The notes beneath the pieces are model-generated. The model was not told the origin of the DNA. It ran no database searches and was given only the letters and a program-made list of their open reading frames with translations. 64,000 nucleotides of DNA from Candidatus Cryptobacteroides excrementipullorum (GTDB taxonomy: Bacteria > Bacteroidota > Bacteroidia > Bacteroidales > UBA932): contig JADILZ010000046.1 in NCBI GenBank assembly GCA_017695065.1, positions 1 through 64,000 on the forward strand. The letters are read 5' to 3'. The position numbers and the translations under genes were made by a program. Of this stretch, positions 9,782 to 17,803 are shown piece by piece (positions within the stretch are counted from its first letter, which is position 1; each line of letters opens with the position of its first letter).

Positions 9782-9827
9782 GACAGCTCAAAAGCCAAAT
9801 AACCACTTCAGGCACTTTTGAGCTGTC
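9782..9827 (-). terminator. susD-GH2 intergenic hairpin (attenuator or mRNA-stability element)
   Basis: GACAGCTCAAAAG (9782-9794) and CTTTTGAGCTGTC (9815-9827) form a perfect 13-bp stem with a 20-nt loop. On the minus strand it follows the susD stop and is itself followed by TTTCTTTTC, a weak T-tract. It may terminate part of the transcripts, or protect the 3' end of susCD mRNA, so that the transport proteins are made in excess over the enzymes downstream. Confidence 0.6.
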
Positions 9828-9865
9828 CCGGTGTAATAGAATTTGTTAAGTATAACTATGAAACA

Positions 9866-11716
9866 CTACCAACCTGGATTCTGTGTCAAAGATGGATTCA
9901 TCGTAATCTCATCATATGGGAATGGCAGCAAATAAAGTTTGTCATCCCAGTTGCCTCTTCTTGACTGAGCGTCATAAGTCACATCATAATTACTCAAGTC
10001 AGTAGGATCTGTTGTAACTTTATCCGGATCGATAAAGCCGTGGAACCAAGGGACATCAACTGCCCAATGCTCTCCGACACCATCTTCACTTGTGTTTGTG
10101 ATGAACTCTCTGTAATCTCCCCACCGGATCAGGTCAACATACCTGTCGCAGTCCTCAAGATAAAGCTCGAAACGACGCTCTGCCTTGATTCCATACTCCT
10201 CATTATCCATATCCAGAGCCGGAGCATCTGTCAGACCGGCCCTTCTGCGTACCATGTTCAATGCCTCAAGCCCTGAAATACTTGCAGGACCTTCCCCATC
10301 CATGCAGCAGGCTTCGGCATACAGAAGCAGAACATTCGAATATCTCATAAGAGGGAAATTGGTGGTATTACCATGAGTCTGACCGCTTTCATACCTGCCG
10401 GATTCTGTATCGTCCAGGAAGTCATAATATTTCATCCTGAAATAACCTTCGCAAGAAAAGTATCCGGTACTTCCCGCCACACCTCTGATGTCTGCATTTC
10501 CATAAGGGAACATCCTGTACACTTCATCAAAGGTAGCTATTGTGGCTCTTCTTCGAAGACTGTTGCCGTCATGTTTACAGAAAGCGAGGCCGAATGTCCT
10601 GGTAGGAAGAATGAATCCCCATCCGTCATTACGTGAAGAAGTATTTCCCGGAGCGAAGAACTGGTCATATCTCCAGTTCATATAAGCCCTGAACCAGTAT
10701 GGTTCCGTATTGGTTATGGTTGTCGCATCTCCGCTTATGTCAAGTTCGAGGAGAAACTCATCGCAGAAGTCTGCCTCTGCACGGAATACTGTAGAGTAAA
10801 CATAATCCTCACTTCCATCTATCCACGCGCGGGCAGAAGCACCAGGTTCAAGGCTGGCATTGTACTCCGCATTCGATGCATCCATTTCAGACTTATAGGT
10901 CATCGTGTTTGTACCATAAGAAGACGGACCCATTGTTGCCGTTCCCTTCCACAAATCATATTTGCCGGAATCAATTACCTTTGCAAGCTCGACCTTGGCA
11001 TTAGCATAGTCATTCTGCCACATGTAGCCCTTGCCTTTGTATGCATAGCAAGCCTCTTTGGTCCAGCGGCCACCTATAGCAGCCTGTCCGCCTAAAGCGG
11101 CCTTTGAAGGAAGGACTTCCGCAGCCTCGTCGAACTGCTGCATAATCCATGTCCAGCTTTCTTCTGGAGAAGTATTCCCCGGTGTGAACGAATAATCGAT
11201 ACCGTCAAGAGTGTGGGAAACAAGCGGTGCAGAACCCCACAGCTGCGTAAGATGCATCATAGCCCAGGCCCTCCATGCTTTAGCTTCACCTATTACACGC
11301 TGACGCTCAGCCGATTCGCCATTAAGTTTCTCTACTATCATATTACAACGGCGCATAATTCTGTAGAGCCTCTGATACATGTCTTTATATGCCCCTGTCT
11401 CTGAATTGTCCGTAAATCGAGCCATCGCCTGATAGTCCGCGCCATCGGAAGGACCTGAACCACCCGGCCATGAATCAGCGACTTTCGCTGTAGTGGTGGC
11501 GATGAAATGGATACCCCAATCACCCATCATGAGATATTTCACATCCACATAAACACCGGCAATCAACGACTGCGCAGTAGCGTCATCAGCATTGGCATAA
11601 GTCTCATCCTCCGGGAGAACGCCATGCTGTTCGAACTCCAGATATTTTCCGGAACAAGAGAAAATAAGCATTCCGGAAGCTACCAGTCCTGTTATTTTTA
11701 TCAATATATTTTTCAT
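9866..11716 (-). CDS. SusD/RagB-family surface glycan-binding lipoprotein (operon 1)
   Basis: The outer-membrane lipoprotein partner of the SusC-type transporter encoded just upstream. It binds the oligosaccharide and acts as a lid on the transporter. A lipoprotein signal peptide ends at LIFSC with Cys21 as the lipidated residue, and the N-terminal SusD helices follow (EDETYANADDATAQSLIAGVY, AKAWRAWAMMHLTQLWGSAPL). The C-terminal SusD signature includes LLLYAEACCM, LNMVRRRAGL and ERRFELYLEDCDRYVDLIRWG. At 616 residues it is slightly longer than average. Only 18 nt separate it from susC, and a stable hairpin separates it from the enzyme genes. Ligand is unknown. Confidence 0.95.
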   Translation of the reverse strand: MKNILIKITGLVASGMLIFSCSGKYLEFEQHGVLPEDETYANADDATAQSLIAGVYVDVKYLMMGDWGIHFIATTTAKVADSWPGGSGPSDGADYQAMARFTDNSETGAYKDMYQRLYRIMRRCNMIVEKLNGESAERQRVIGEAKAWRAWAMMHLTQLWGSAPLVSHTLDGIDYSFTPGNTSPEESWTWIMQQFDEAAEVLPSKAALGGQAAIGGRWTKEACYAYKGKGYMWQNDYANAKVELAKVIDSGKYDLWKGTATMGPSSYGTNTMTYKSEMDASNAEYNASLEPGASARAWIDGSEDYVYSTVFRAEADFCDEFLLELDISGDATTITNTEPYWFRAYMNWRYDQFFAPGNTSSRNDGWGFILPTRTFGLAFCKHDGNSLRRRATIATFDEVYRMFPYGNADIRGVAGSTGYFSCEGYFRMKYYDFLDDTESGRYESGQTHGNTTNFPLMRYSNVLLLYAEACCMDGEGPASISGLEALNMVRRRAGLTDAPALDMDNEEYGIKAERRFELYLEDCDRYVDLIRWGDYREFITNTSEDGVGEHWAVDVPWFHGFIDPDKVTTDPTDLSNYDVTYDAQSRRGNWDDKLYLLPFPYDEITMNPSLTQNPGW

Positions 11717-11734
11717 TGCAATACCAGATTAATG

Positions 11735-14700
11735 TCAGAATGAAAGATTTACACCGACTGTTACTGTTTTTGGAGTTGGATAGTCTCCGTAATCCATACC
11801 CATGGCGGATGAAGCATTTATCGTTTCAGGATCCATTCCAGGGTATTTTGTGAAACAGAAGAAATTGTCAAGAGATACATACACGCGCAGTTTGGAAACA
11901 TATATCTTCTTTAGAAGTCTTTCCGGCAAAGAATACCCGAGAGCAATCTGTTTGATCTTGAAGTATGATCCATCATACATCTGCATATCAGACAGATACA
12001 TATAGGTATCAGTCAAGACTGCCGGCTTAGGATACTTGGCACCGGCTCCTTTCACGCTCCAGCTCTCTGTCCACATTTCAGCAGGACGGTTTGCCTGAGG
12101 TACGCTACGGGTGTTGAACATGATTTCTCCACCTGCGCTTCCGCTTCCGAATATTGTGAGGTCGAATCCTTTATATGCAGCGTTGAAAGTAAGGCCATAA
12201 GTGAGAGTAGGTATCGCTGACCCCAGGAATACCTTGTCGGCTTCTGTAATATCGCCGCTCTTATCGGTATCCTGATAAACTGCCTCACCTGTTTCAGGGT
12301 CCGGACCAAGATATTTGTATCCATAATAGCTCCATACAGGCTGCCCGGCATCAAAATAAACCAGTCCATTTGAAGCGGAATCCTGAATCCTGGAATTATC
12401 ACCGATACTCTTGACCTCATTGCTCAAGGTAGCAATGTTCGCATCGATACTATAATAGAAATCGCCTGCGTTGTCTTTCCAGCCAAGGTCAAACTCAAAA
12501 CCATGGTTGTTTACAAGACCTACATTCCGTGTTACACTTGTCGCACCGGAAGACAGCGGCGGTGTCATGGAAATCAACTGTCCGCTTGTATTCTTGTTAT
12601 AGAAATCCATAGTGAAGCTGAGTCTGTCATTGAGGAACCTGGCATCGATTCCGGCATCCCACTGTTTGGAAGTCTCCCAACGAAGAGATGGATTGGCCAA
12701 TACATCAGATGGTTTGATTGCCACGGTATGATCTGTACTTGAACCACTCATAGGATAGTAATCTCCGGTTGTAAGAGACGATCCGTATCTGTATCCGCCA
12801 AGCACATTCACATTACCGTTTTCACCGTAAGAAGCTCTTACTTTCAAGAATGACAAGGCATTACGGCTCACATTGCTCATAAAATGCTCATTTGAGACAG
12901 TCCATCCGACTGAGACAGAAGGAAAATATCCCCATCTTGATTCAGGAGAAAGTTTAGATACGTCATAAGCATCGGCCCTGAAGCTTACCTGTACGCTATA
13001 CCGGTCATCATAGGTATAACCGACGCGACCGAAATAGCTGACGTTTGAATTCTCACTTTCCTCTCCGCCGACAGAGTCGCTTGCATCCGAGGTGGAATAA
13101 TTCAAATAGTGGAAATTATCAGCGTCGCTTGTAAAGCTGTTTGTGGAGCCGCTGGTAAAGTTAGACCATCCGTAATGGTAGGCCATACCTACCATTGCTG
13201 AGACTGAATGTTTGCCGAAAGTATTGTTGTAATTTATGAAGTTTTCCCAATCTATACTGTAGCCTGTACTTGTCTGGGCATTATAATTAGGAGTGGTTCT
13301 GGATGATATAGAGAAATATACCGGCTTCCCATAGTAGCTGTAATCTGATGAATTGATGTTGTAACCCAACCTTGTGGTCACGACAAGACCTTTTACCGGT
13401 TTGAAGTTCACAGCAGTGATACCTCTTGTATTGAAGTCCCTGTGACGACTGTCCTGGCTGTAATACCATGTCATAGGATTCGAGCTGTCAAGGATAAACT
13501 GAGGAACTGCCGCATAGTCTCCGTTCTCATTCTTCATAAACATGTCATCGCCATGCTGGCTTATAAGGTTCTGCATATATGCAGGAAGATTGTTCTTATC
13601 GTAGAATGTCGGAGTGAGAGGATCATAAAAATATGGAGAGTTGTAATGCTGCTTGTCTATGCCGTCTCCTGTCCTTTCATAGTCTGAATACGTGATAGTA
13701 TTGTTGGTGGATATGTTGAGCCAAGGTTTGATATCATATGATGCATTCAGCTGTAATGACACCCTTTTCATATAGTCCTTGTCTCCGTAGTACATACCGT
13801 CGTTGTCGAGATAAGACATCGCTGCATAAAGAGAACCTTTGTCATTTCCACCTTCAAAGCCTACAGTATGACGCTGGATATGGCCTCCATCACCATAAAG
13901 AGCATCCGCCCAATCAGTATCAGTGACACCATCCCATGCTGACATGGTAGTACCGTTCCCGGCAGCTGTCTGATATGCCACATACTGCTCAGCATTCATC
14001 AGATCCGCTTTCCTTGCAAGAGAAGTGAATCCATAAGAGAAATCATAGAAAATGTGGCCATCCTGTCCTTTTGCTCCCTGCTTGGTAGTTATGAGGACGA
14101 CTCCGTTACCTGCTTCCGCACCATAGATGGCAGCCGAAGCACCGTCTTTCAGGATTTCCATAGATTCAATCATGGTAGGATCAAGATACCCGATACTGGA
14201 AACTTTCAATCCATCAACGACATACAGAGGGTTTGTCGCTCCTGAGGAGTTAGAACTGATACCCCTGACTCTTATCTGAGGATCTGCACCAGGAGCAGCT
14301 GAACCACTATAGACCTGTACACCAGCCACTTTTCCTTGCAGAGCCTGCTGGACAGTCTCTACAGAACGATTTGCAAGTGCATCGCCTTTTACAGAAGAGA
14401 TGGCTCCCGTCACATCGCTTTTCTTCTGGACGCCGTAGCCGATGACCACGACATCTTCAAGAAGCTCAGCGTCTTCGGAAAGTGTGAAATTCAATACGGT
14501 TGCCCCACCCACTGCCTTTCTCTGGTCCACATATCCGAGACACGAGACGATAATAGTGGCATCAGGGCTGATACTGTCGAAGACATACTTTCCGTCCGCG
14601 TCAGTGACAACACCGGAAGATGTGCCCTCAATCAAAATAGACGCTCCGATTACCGGGACACCCTGCCCGTCAAGCACTGTTCCCGTGAGCCTGTGCTCCT

Positions 14701-14788
14701 GGGCAGATGCCTCGGCGCCGGACCAGGCCGCGATTGAAAAAGTTATTGCCACTACAGACAATACCTTTTTTATCAAGTTTTTAATCAT
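11735..14788 (-). CDS. SusC/RagA-family TonB-dependent transporter (operon 1)
   Basis: An outer-membrane TonB-dependent oligosaccharide importer paired with SusD. The order is signal peptide (1-30, ending ASAQ), carboxypeptidase-D-like regulatory domain (about 32-110, GTVLDGQGVPVIGASI), TonB-box region (LEDVVVIGYG), plug domain (QIRVRGISS, PLYVVDGL, ILKDGASAAIYG), then a beta barrel ending in the aromatic VGVNLSF. At 1017 residues it is normal for the family. It lies 50 nt downstream of GH130, with a weak hairpin in the gap and no clear separate promoter, so it is read from the operon promoter near 17.64 kb. Import of a mannose-containing oligosaccharide is inferred from the neighbours. Confidence 0.96.
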   Translation of the reverse strand: MIKNLIKKVLSVVAITFSIAAWSGAEASAQEHRLTGTVLDGQGVPVIGASILIEGTSSGVVTDADGKYVFDSISPDATIIVSCLGYVDQRKAVGGATVLNFTLSEDAELLEDVVVIGYGVQKKSDVTGAISSVKGDALANRSVETVQQALQGKVAGVQVYSGSAAPGADPQIRVRGISSNSSGATNPLYVVDGLKVSSIGYLDPTMIESMEILKDGASAAIYGAEAGNGVVLITTKQGAKGQDGHIFYDFSYGFTSLARKADLMNAEQYVAYQTAAGNGTTMSAWDGVTDTDWADALYGDGGHIQRHTVGFEGGNDKGSLYAAMSYLDNDGMYYGDKDYMKRVSLQLNASYDIKPWLNISTNNTITYSDYERTGDGIDKQHYNSPYFYDPLTPTFYDKNNLPAYMQNLISQHGDDMFMKNENGDYAAVPQFILDSSNPMTWYYSQDSRHRDFNTRGITAVNFKPVKGLVVTTRLGYNINSSDYSYYGKPVYFSISSRTTPNYNAQTSTGYSIDWENFINYNNTFGKHSVSAMVGMAYHYGWSNFTSGSTNSFTSDADNFHYLNYSTSDASDSVGGEESENSNVSYFGRVGYTYDDRYSVQVSFRADAYDVSKLSPESRWGYFPSVSVGWTVSNEHFMSNVSRNALSFLKVRASYGENGNVNVLGGYRYGSSLTTGDYYPMSGSSTDHTVAIKPSDVLANPSLRWETSKQWDAGIDARFLNDRLSFTMDFYNKNTSGQLISMTPPLSSGATSVTRNVGLVNNHGFEFDLGWKDNAGDFYYSIDANIATLSNEVKSIGDNSRIQDSASNGLVYFDAGQPVWSYYGYKYLGPDPETGEAVYQDTDKSGDITEADKVFLGSAIPTLTYGLTFNAAYKGFDLTIFGSGSAGGEIMFNTRSVPQANRPAEMWTESWSVKGAGAKYPKPAVLTDTYMYLSDMQMYDGSYFKIKQIALGYSLPERLLKKIYVSKLRVYVSLDNFFCFTKYPGMDPETINASSAMGMDYGDYPTPKTVTVGVNLSF

Positions 14789-14814
14789 AATGTAATAGTG
14801 TTATTAAATATATA

Positions 14815-14833
14815 AAACGTGATATATACGTTT
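14815..14833 (-). repeat. Small inverted repeat between GH130 and susC
   Basis: AAACGT (14815-14820) and ACGTTT (14828-14833) form a 6-bp A/T-rich stem with a 7-nt loop, just after the GH130 stop and 27 nt before the susC ATG. It could be an mRNA processing or stability element, but it is weak. Confidence 0.3.
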
Positions 14834-14838
14834 CACAG

Positions 14839-15882
14839 TTAAAGCAGTGTAGAAAGTATCTCTCTGATGGAGAATATGGCCCCGCAGATGACCTCGTCGC
14901 TGGCACCATAGTACATAGTAATGGTATCCCCTTCAACTATGTGTCCGCTGGAGAAGACCACGTTCCCGAAAAAGCCTTCGAGTTCATATGGTGCAGAAGG
15001 TTCCATTATCGGTTCTTCGCTTCTGGCAATGACCTTTGAGGGGTCATCAAGGTCAAGGAGCAGGGCACCGAGGCAGTACCTGTTGTCAGCGTCCGCCCCA
15101 TGGTAAATTTCAAGCCAGCCTTTTTCAGTCCGTATCGGAGGAGCACCTGCGCCGACCCTCACGGAATCCCATTTCCCCGGACGGGTGGTGGCCACGCATT
15201 TGTGGTTCCCCCAGTGGAGCCGGTCAGGGGACTCCGCAATCCATATATAGTTTCCTCCGAGTTCAGGGCTGCTCGGGCGGTGGAAGACGTAGTATTTCCC
15301 GTTTATCCGCTCTTCGAACAGGGCGCAGTCCTTGTTGTGCGGAGGGAAAATCATCCCGTGGCGGTCGAAATGCTTCCAGTCCGTCGTATGCATGAGCCCT
15401 ACACCTACTGCTACCGGTGACACTTCCGTAAATGTCAGCCAGTATCCGTCCTCCATCTTCGCCACACGGCAGTCTTCGATTCCGAAACTCTCGAGAGGCC
15501 CCTGCCCGAAAACGGGGGGATATGCAGGATCTTCCGAGAAATTCACCCCGTCTGCGCTGGATACCAGACGGAAGTAGGACAGTGTAGTAAGGTAATCCTG
15601 GCCTCTGTAGTTTATGACCCTCGGGTCTGATGCGTCCAGCTCAGGGTTGTCTTTGCCGAATGAAAGGACCTTAATCCTGCCGTTCTCGTCATATACGGGG
15701 AAACTGACAGAGCCTTCCTGCTGTACAGGGCGCTCGGCTACCCTGAGCACAAGCCATGTCCTTCCTCTATACCTGAATACTCCCGGGTTGAGTATGCAGG
15801 CTATCTCCATCCCTTCTATGGCCGGCTCCAGGGACTTCACGGTAAGGAGAGGGTTGCCGGTGAATCTTTTCGCTATATCCAT
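14839..15882 (-). CDS. GH130 beta-mannoside phosphorylase/glycosidase
   Basis: A GH130 five-bladed beta-propeller enzyme. Family members split beta-mannosidic bonds, most by phosphorolysis to mannose 1-phosphate, some by hydrolysis. The 347 residues fit the family and show its blocks: LNPGVFRYRGRTWLVLRVAE, GIEDCRVAKMEDGYWLTFTEVSP, CALFEERINGKYYVFHRP and VVFSSGHIVEGDTITMYYGASD. There is no signal peptide, so it should act in the cytoplasm, unlike almost every other enzyme in the operon. That fits a final intracellular step on imported beta-mannosyl oligosaccharides. Whether it is a phosphorylase or a hydrolase depends on the basic phosphate-binding residues, which I could not place with certainty. 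Confidence 0.88.
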   Translation of the reverse strand: MDIAKRFTGNPLLTVKSLEPAIEGMEIACILNPGVFRYRGRTWLVLRVAERPVQQEGSVSFPVYDENGRIKVLSFGKDNPELDASDPRVINYRGQDYLTTLSYFRLVSSADGVNFSEDPAYPPVFGQGPLESFGIEDCRVAKMEDGYWLTFTEVSPVAVGVGLMHTTDWKHFDRHGMIFPPHNKDCALFEERINGKYYVFHRPSSPELGGNYIWIAESPDRLHWGNHKCVATTRPGKWDSVRVGAGAPPIRTEKGWLEIYHGADADNRYCLGALLLDLDDPSKVIARSEEPIMEPSAPYELEGFFGNVVFSSGHIVEGDTITMYYGASDEVICGAIFSIREILSTLL

Positions 15883-15909
15883 TATACTGCCTCCATTTGG
15901 AAAATAATT

Positions 15910-17574
15910 CTATTCTATAGGGAGGCCCTTGTATGCGCGGTATGTAGCCGCGAGGTCTGCCGTGCGGACGAAGATGTATTTCTTGCCGTCATTGCGTGCC
16001 TCAATCTTCTTCTTCAGCTCCGCCGCATAAGTGAGGCAGTCAGTTGACGCCGTACCTATCATCACGGAGAGGAAAAGGGGTTCGCCTTCAGGAGCATTGT
16101 CCAGGGCTGCATCGAGATATTCAGGCTCGGAGTTGGTGGTACCGACATGGAAGCAGTTCCCGTCCATGTGGTATTCATACGGGCCGATGCCCCTCCAGTC
16201 TGTACCGGCGTAGCCGCTCTGCACCACGTACGGCTGAACATTCCAGGCCACATCCTCACCGCTGATCATCTGCTTGACAGTACGCATACCTGCCTTCTCG
16301 ACATAGTGCTTCGCAAGGGCACAATAGAAAGAGAATCCTTCATATCTCTCAGGTATAGGCGACCCGTCTCCCATCATCGCGCCCATTTCCTGGCCAGTCT
16401 GTGCGAATTTCTCTTCATACCACCTGAATACTCTCGGAGCAAGGTCTGTGATGGCAGGATTGATAATCCATGTCACAGGCACAGCGCCGAAATTCGGGGA
16501 ATTGGCTATGGTATAAGGCATGTACACCATGGTATGCAGCAGATTGTCCCCGTCGGAAATGAAGAACGCTATCACCACAGTGTTCTCGTCCACCTCGTAT
16601 GCCTTCGGCTCAATCGGTTTCCCTTCTACATCAGGGAACGAGGACATGATGGTCATGTTCTCTACAGAAATAAGCGGCACCATCACGTACCCGTAATCAG
16701 CGAACAGCTTGTCGGCCCAGAGTTCATCGGTCCAGCCTACCACAGGTGTTCCCGCAGGATACCTTTTGATGACAGTCTCGTTGTAATGACATTCTTCAGG
16801 GACTGTGATGTCAAGGAAAAAGGTGAAAAGCCTGTTGGCCACGACATAGTCCTTGTTCGCAGCGCCCCAGCTCTGCTCAAAGTCCAGGTTCATGTGTGAC
16901 CATGTGAAAGCCACATCATGGTTGGCGCCATCGAACCAGTTGGCCAGTAGCCAGTCAACGCACTCTATATTGTTCTTGAATTTCCCCCTGAGATCCTCTA
17001 TCACCTTGAAACCGTATTCCTTCACCTCGTTGTAAAGCGACGGGGAAAGGATGAGGGCGTCCGTCTGTGCCGCAACAGTGGTAGCCGCCTCTATTGTAGC
17101 CTGTTCCAGGTCAGGGTCATAAATCACTACCCCCTTCACGAAATCCTTATATCTGGCAAGGAGAGCCTTGAATGCCGGATTCCTCTTGGTCTGGTCCAGG
17201 GAGAGGAACTCTTTCGGAAGGTCCTGGAATATATTGTCAAGCCAGAACTGGCCCATCTGGGCCATGGTGCCGTAACGGACTGTCCATCCGCCACGGTTGT
17301 CCTTGCAGCGGCTGTTCATCACATATATTTTCTGCTTTTCAGTCCTGTTCACTATCCCCTGGAGACCTATGGCCGCAATCTGGCCCTCAATGTCATCATT
17401 GGAAAGGTCCGCTACCACCAGTGATTCCGTAGGGACAGGATTTGTAGGATAGAGACGGTTCTCGAGACTTATGTCAGAGATCCCGCTTGATGGACATCCC
17501 TCTGTGCAGGATGAAAACGAGAGCAGCACAATTGCTGCCGGAATTAAGCCTGTGGCAATCCTGAAATGTTTCAT
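15910..17574 (-). CDS. GxGYxYP-family putative glycosidase lipoprotein
   Basis: First gene of operon 1. It resembles the GxGYxYP putative glycoside hydrolase family: an N-terminal domain (DIEGQIAAIGLQGIVNRT, IYVMN) and a barrel-like part with FFISDGDNLLHTM, VTWIINP and YEGFSFYCAL. No activity is established that I know of. The family's name-giving motif is poorly conserved here: the matching stretch reads GDGSPIP, with Ser and Ile where two Tyr are expected. The ORF opens at 17601, but the ATG at 17574 begins a good lipoprotein signal (MKHFRIATG...LLSFSSC), so I take 17574. It is probably anchored in the outer or inner membrane via that Cys. The shared 55-bp promoter element starts about 65 nt upstream. 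Confidence 0.78.
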   Translation of the reverse strand: MKHFRIATGLIPAAIVLLSFSSCTEGCPSSGISDISLENRLYPTNPVPTESLVVADLSNDDIEGQIAAIGLQGIVNRTEKQKIYVMNSRCKDNRGGWTVRYGTMAQMGQFWLDNIFQDLPKEFLSLDQTKRNPAFKALLARYKDFVKGVVIYDPDLEQATIEAATTVAAQTDALILSPSLYNEVKEYGFKVIEDLRGKFKNNIECVDWLLANWFDGANHDVAFTWSHMNLDFEQSWGAANKDYVVANRLFTFFLDITVPEECHYNETVIKRYPAGTPVVGWTDELWADKLFADYGYVMVPLISVENMTIMSSFPDVEGKPIEPKAYEVDENTVVIAFFISDGDNLLHTMVYMPYTIANSPNFGAVPVTWIINPAITDLAPRVFRWYEEKFAQTGQEMGAMMGDGSPIPERYEGFSFYCALAKHYVEKAGMRTVKQMISGEDVAWNVQPYVVQSGYAGTDWRGIGPYEYHMDGNCFHVGTTNSEPEYLDAALDNAPEGEPLFLSVMIGTASTDCLTYAAELKKKIEARNDGKKYIFVRTADLAATYRAYKGLPIE

Positions 17575-17638
17575 AAATCTTTCGGTTATCAGTTTGTTCA
17601 TCGTCCCGGCAATACAGGGCCGGGCGTTTTTCAGGATG

Positions 17639-17693
17639 CAAAAGTAGTTTCATACATGACATAAAAGGTGTACTATTCTATCAAAAAAGTACA
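17639..17693 (-). promoter_or_regulatory. Shared promoter/operator element, copy A (operon 1)
   Basis: On the minus strand: TGTACTTTTTTG, 13 nt, CC, 20 nt, then the -7 element TACTTTTG followed by C. Spacing is identical to copies B (46824) and C (21866). The first box and the ACC box lie 21-22 bp apart, about two helical turns, as expected for a dimeric activator on direct half-sites. There is no -33 consensus, as is usual for activator-dependent promoters. It drives the GxGYxYP gene and operon 1. Confidence 0.75.
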
Positions 17694-17751
17694 TTATGAA
17701 TCATCCAGGGCGATTTTTGCCGGATTTGTTACGAATGAACGTATTTAAGAT

Positions 17752-17759
17752 TACATTTG
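17752..17759 (+). promoter_or_regulatory. Candidate -7 element of the HTCS gene
   Basis: TACATTTG fits TAnnTTTG and ends 44 nt before the preferred ATG at 17804. A TTTG at 17725-17728 lies 23 nt upstream, a little farther than the usual 19-21. Its position inside the 5' part of the ORF-track ORF argues against the start at 17696. Confidence 0.5.
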
Positions 17760-17803
17760 CAGAAAACTGGATACAGCTACGGAAAATCTCATACTGCATT
17801 CAA

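Noticed and set aside
17696-17803. Longer HTCS start in the ORF track
   Set aside because: It would put a -7 element inside the gene and leave the signal peptide at residue 37.
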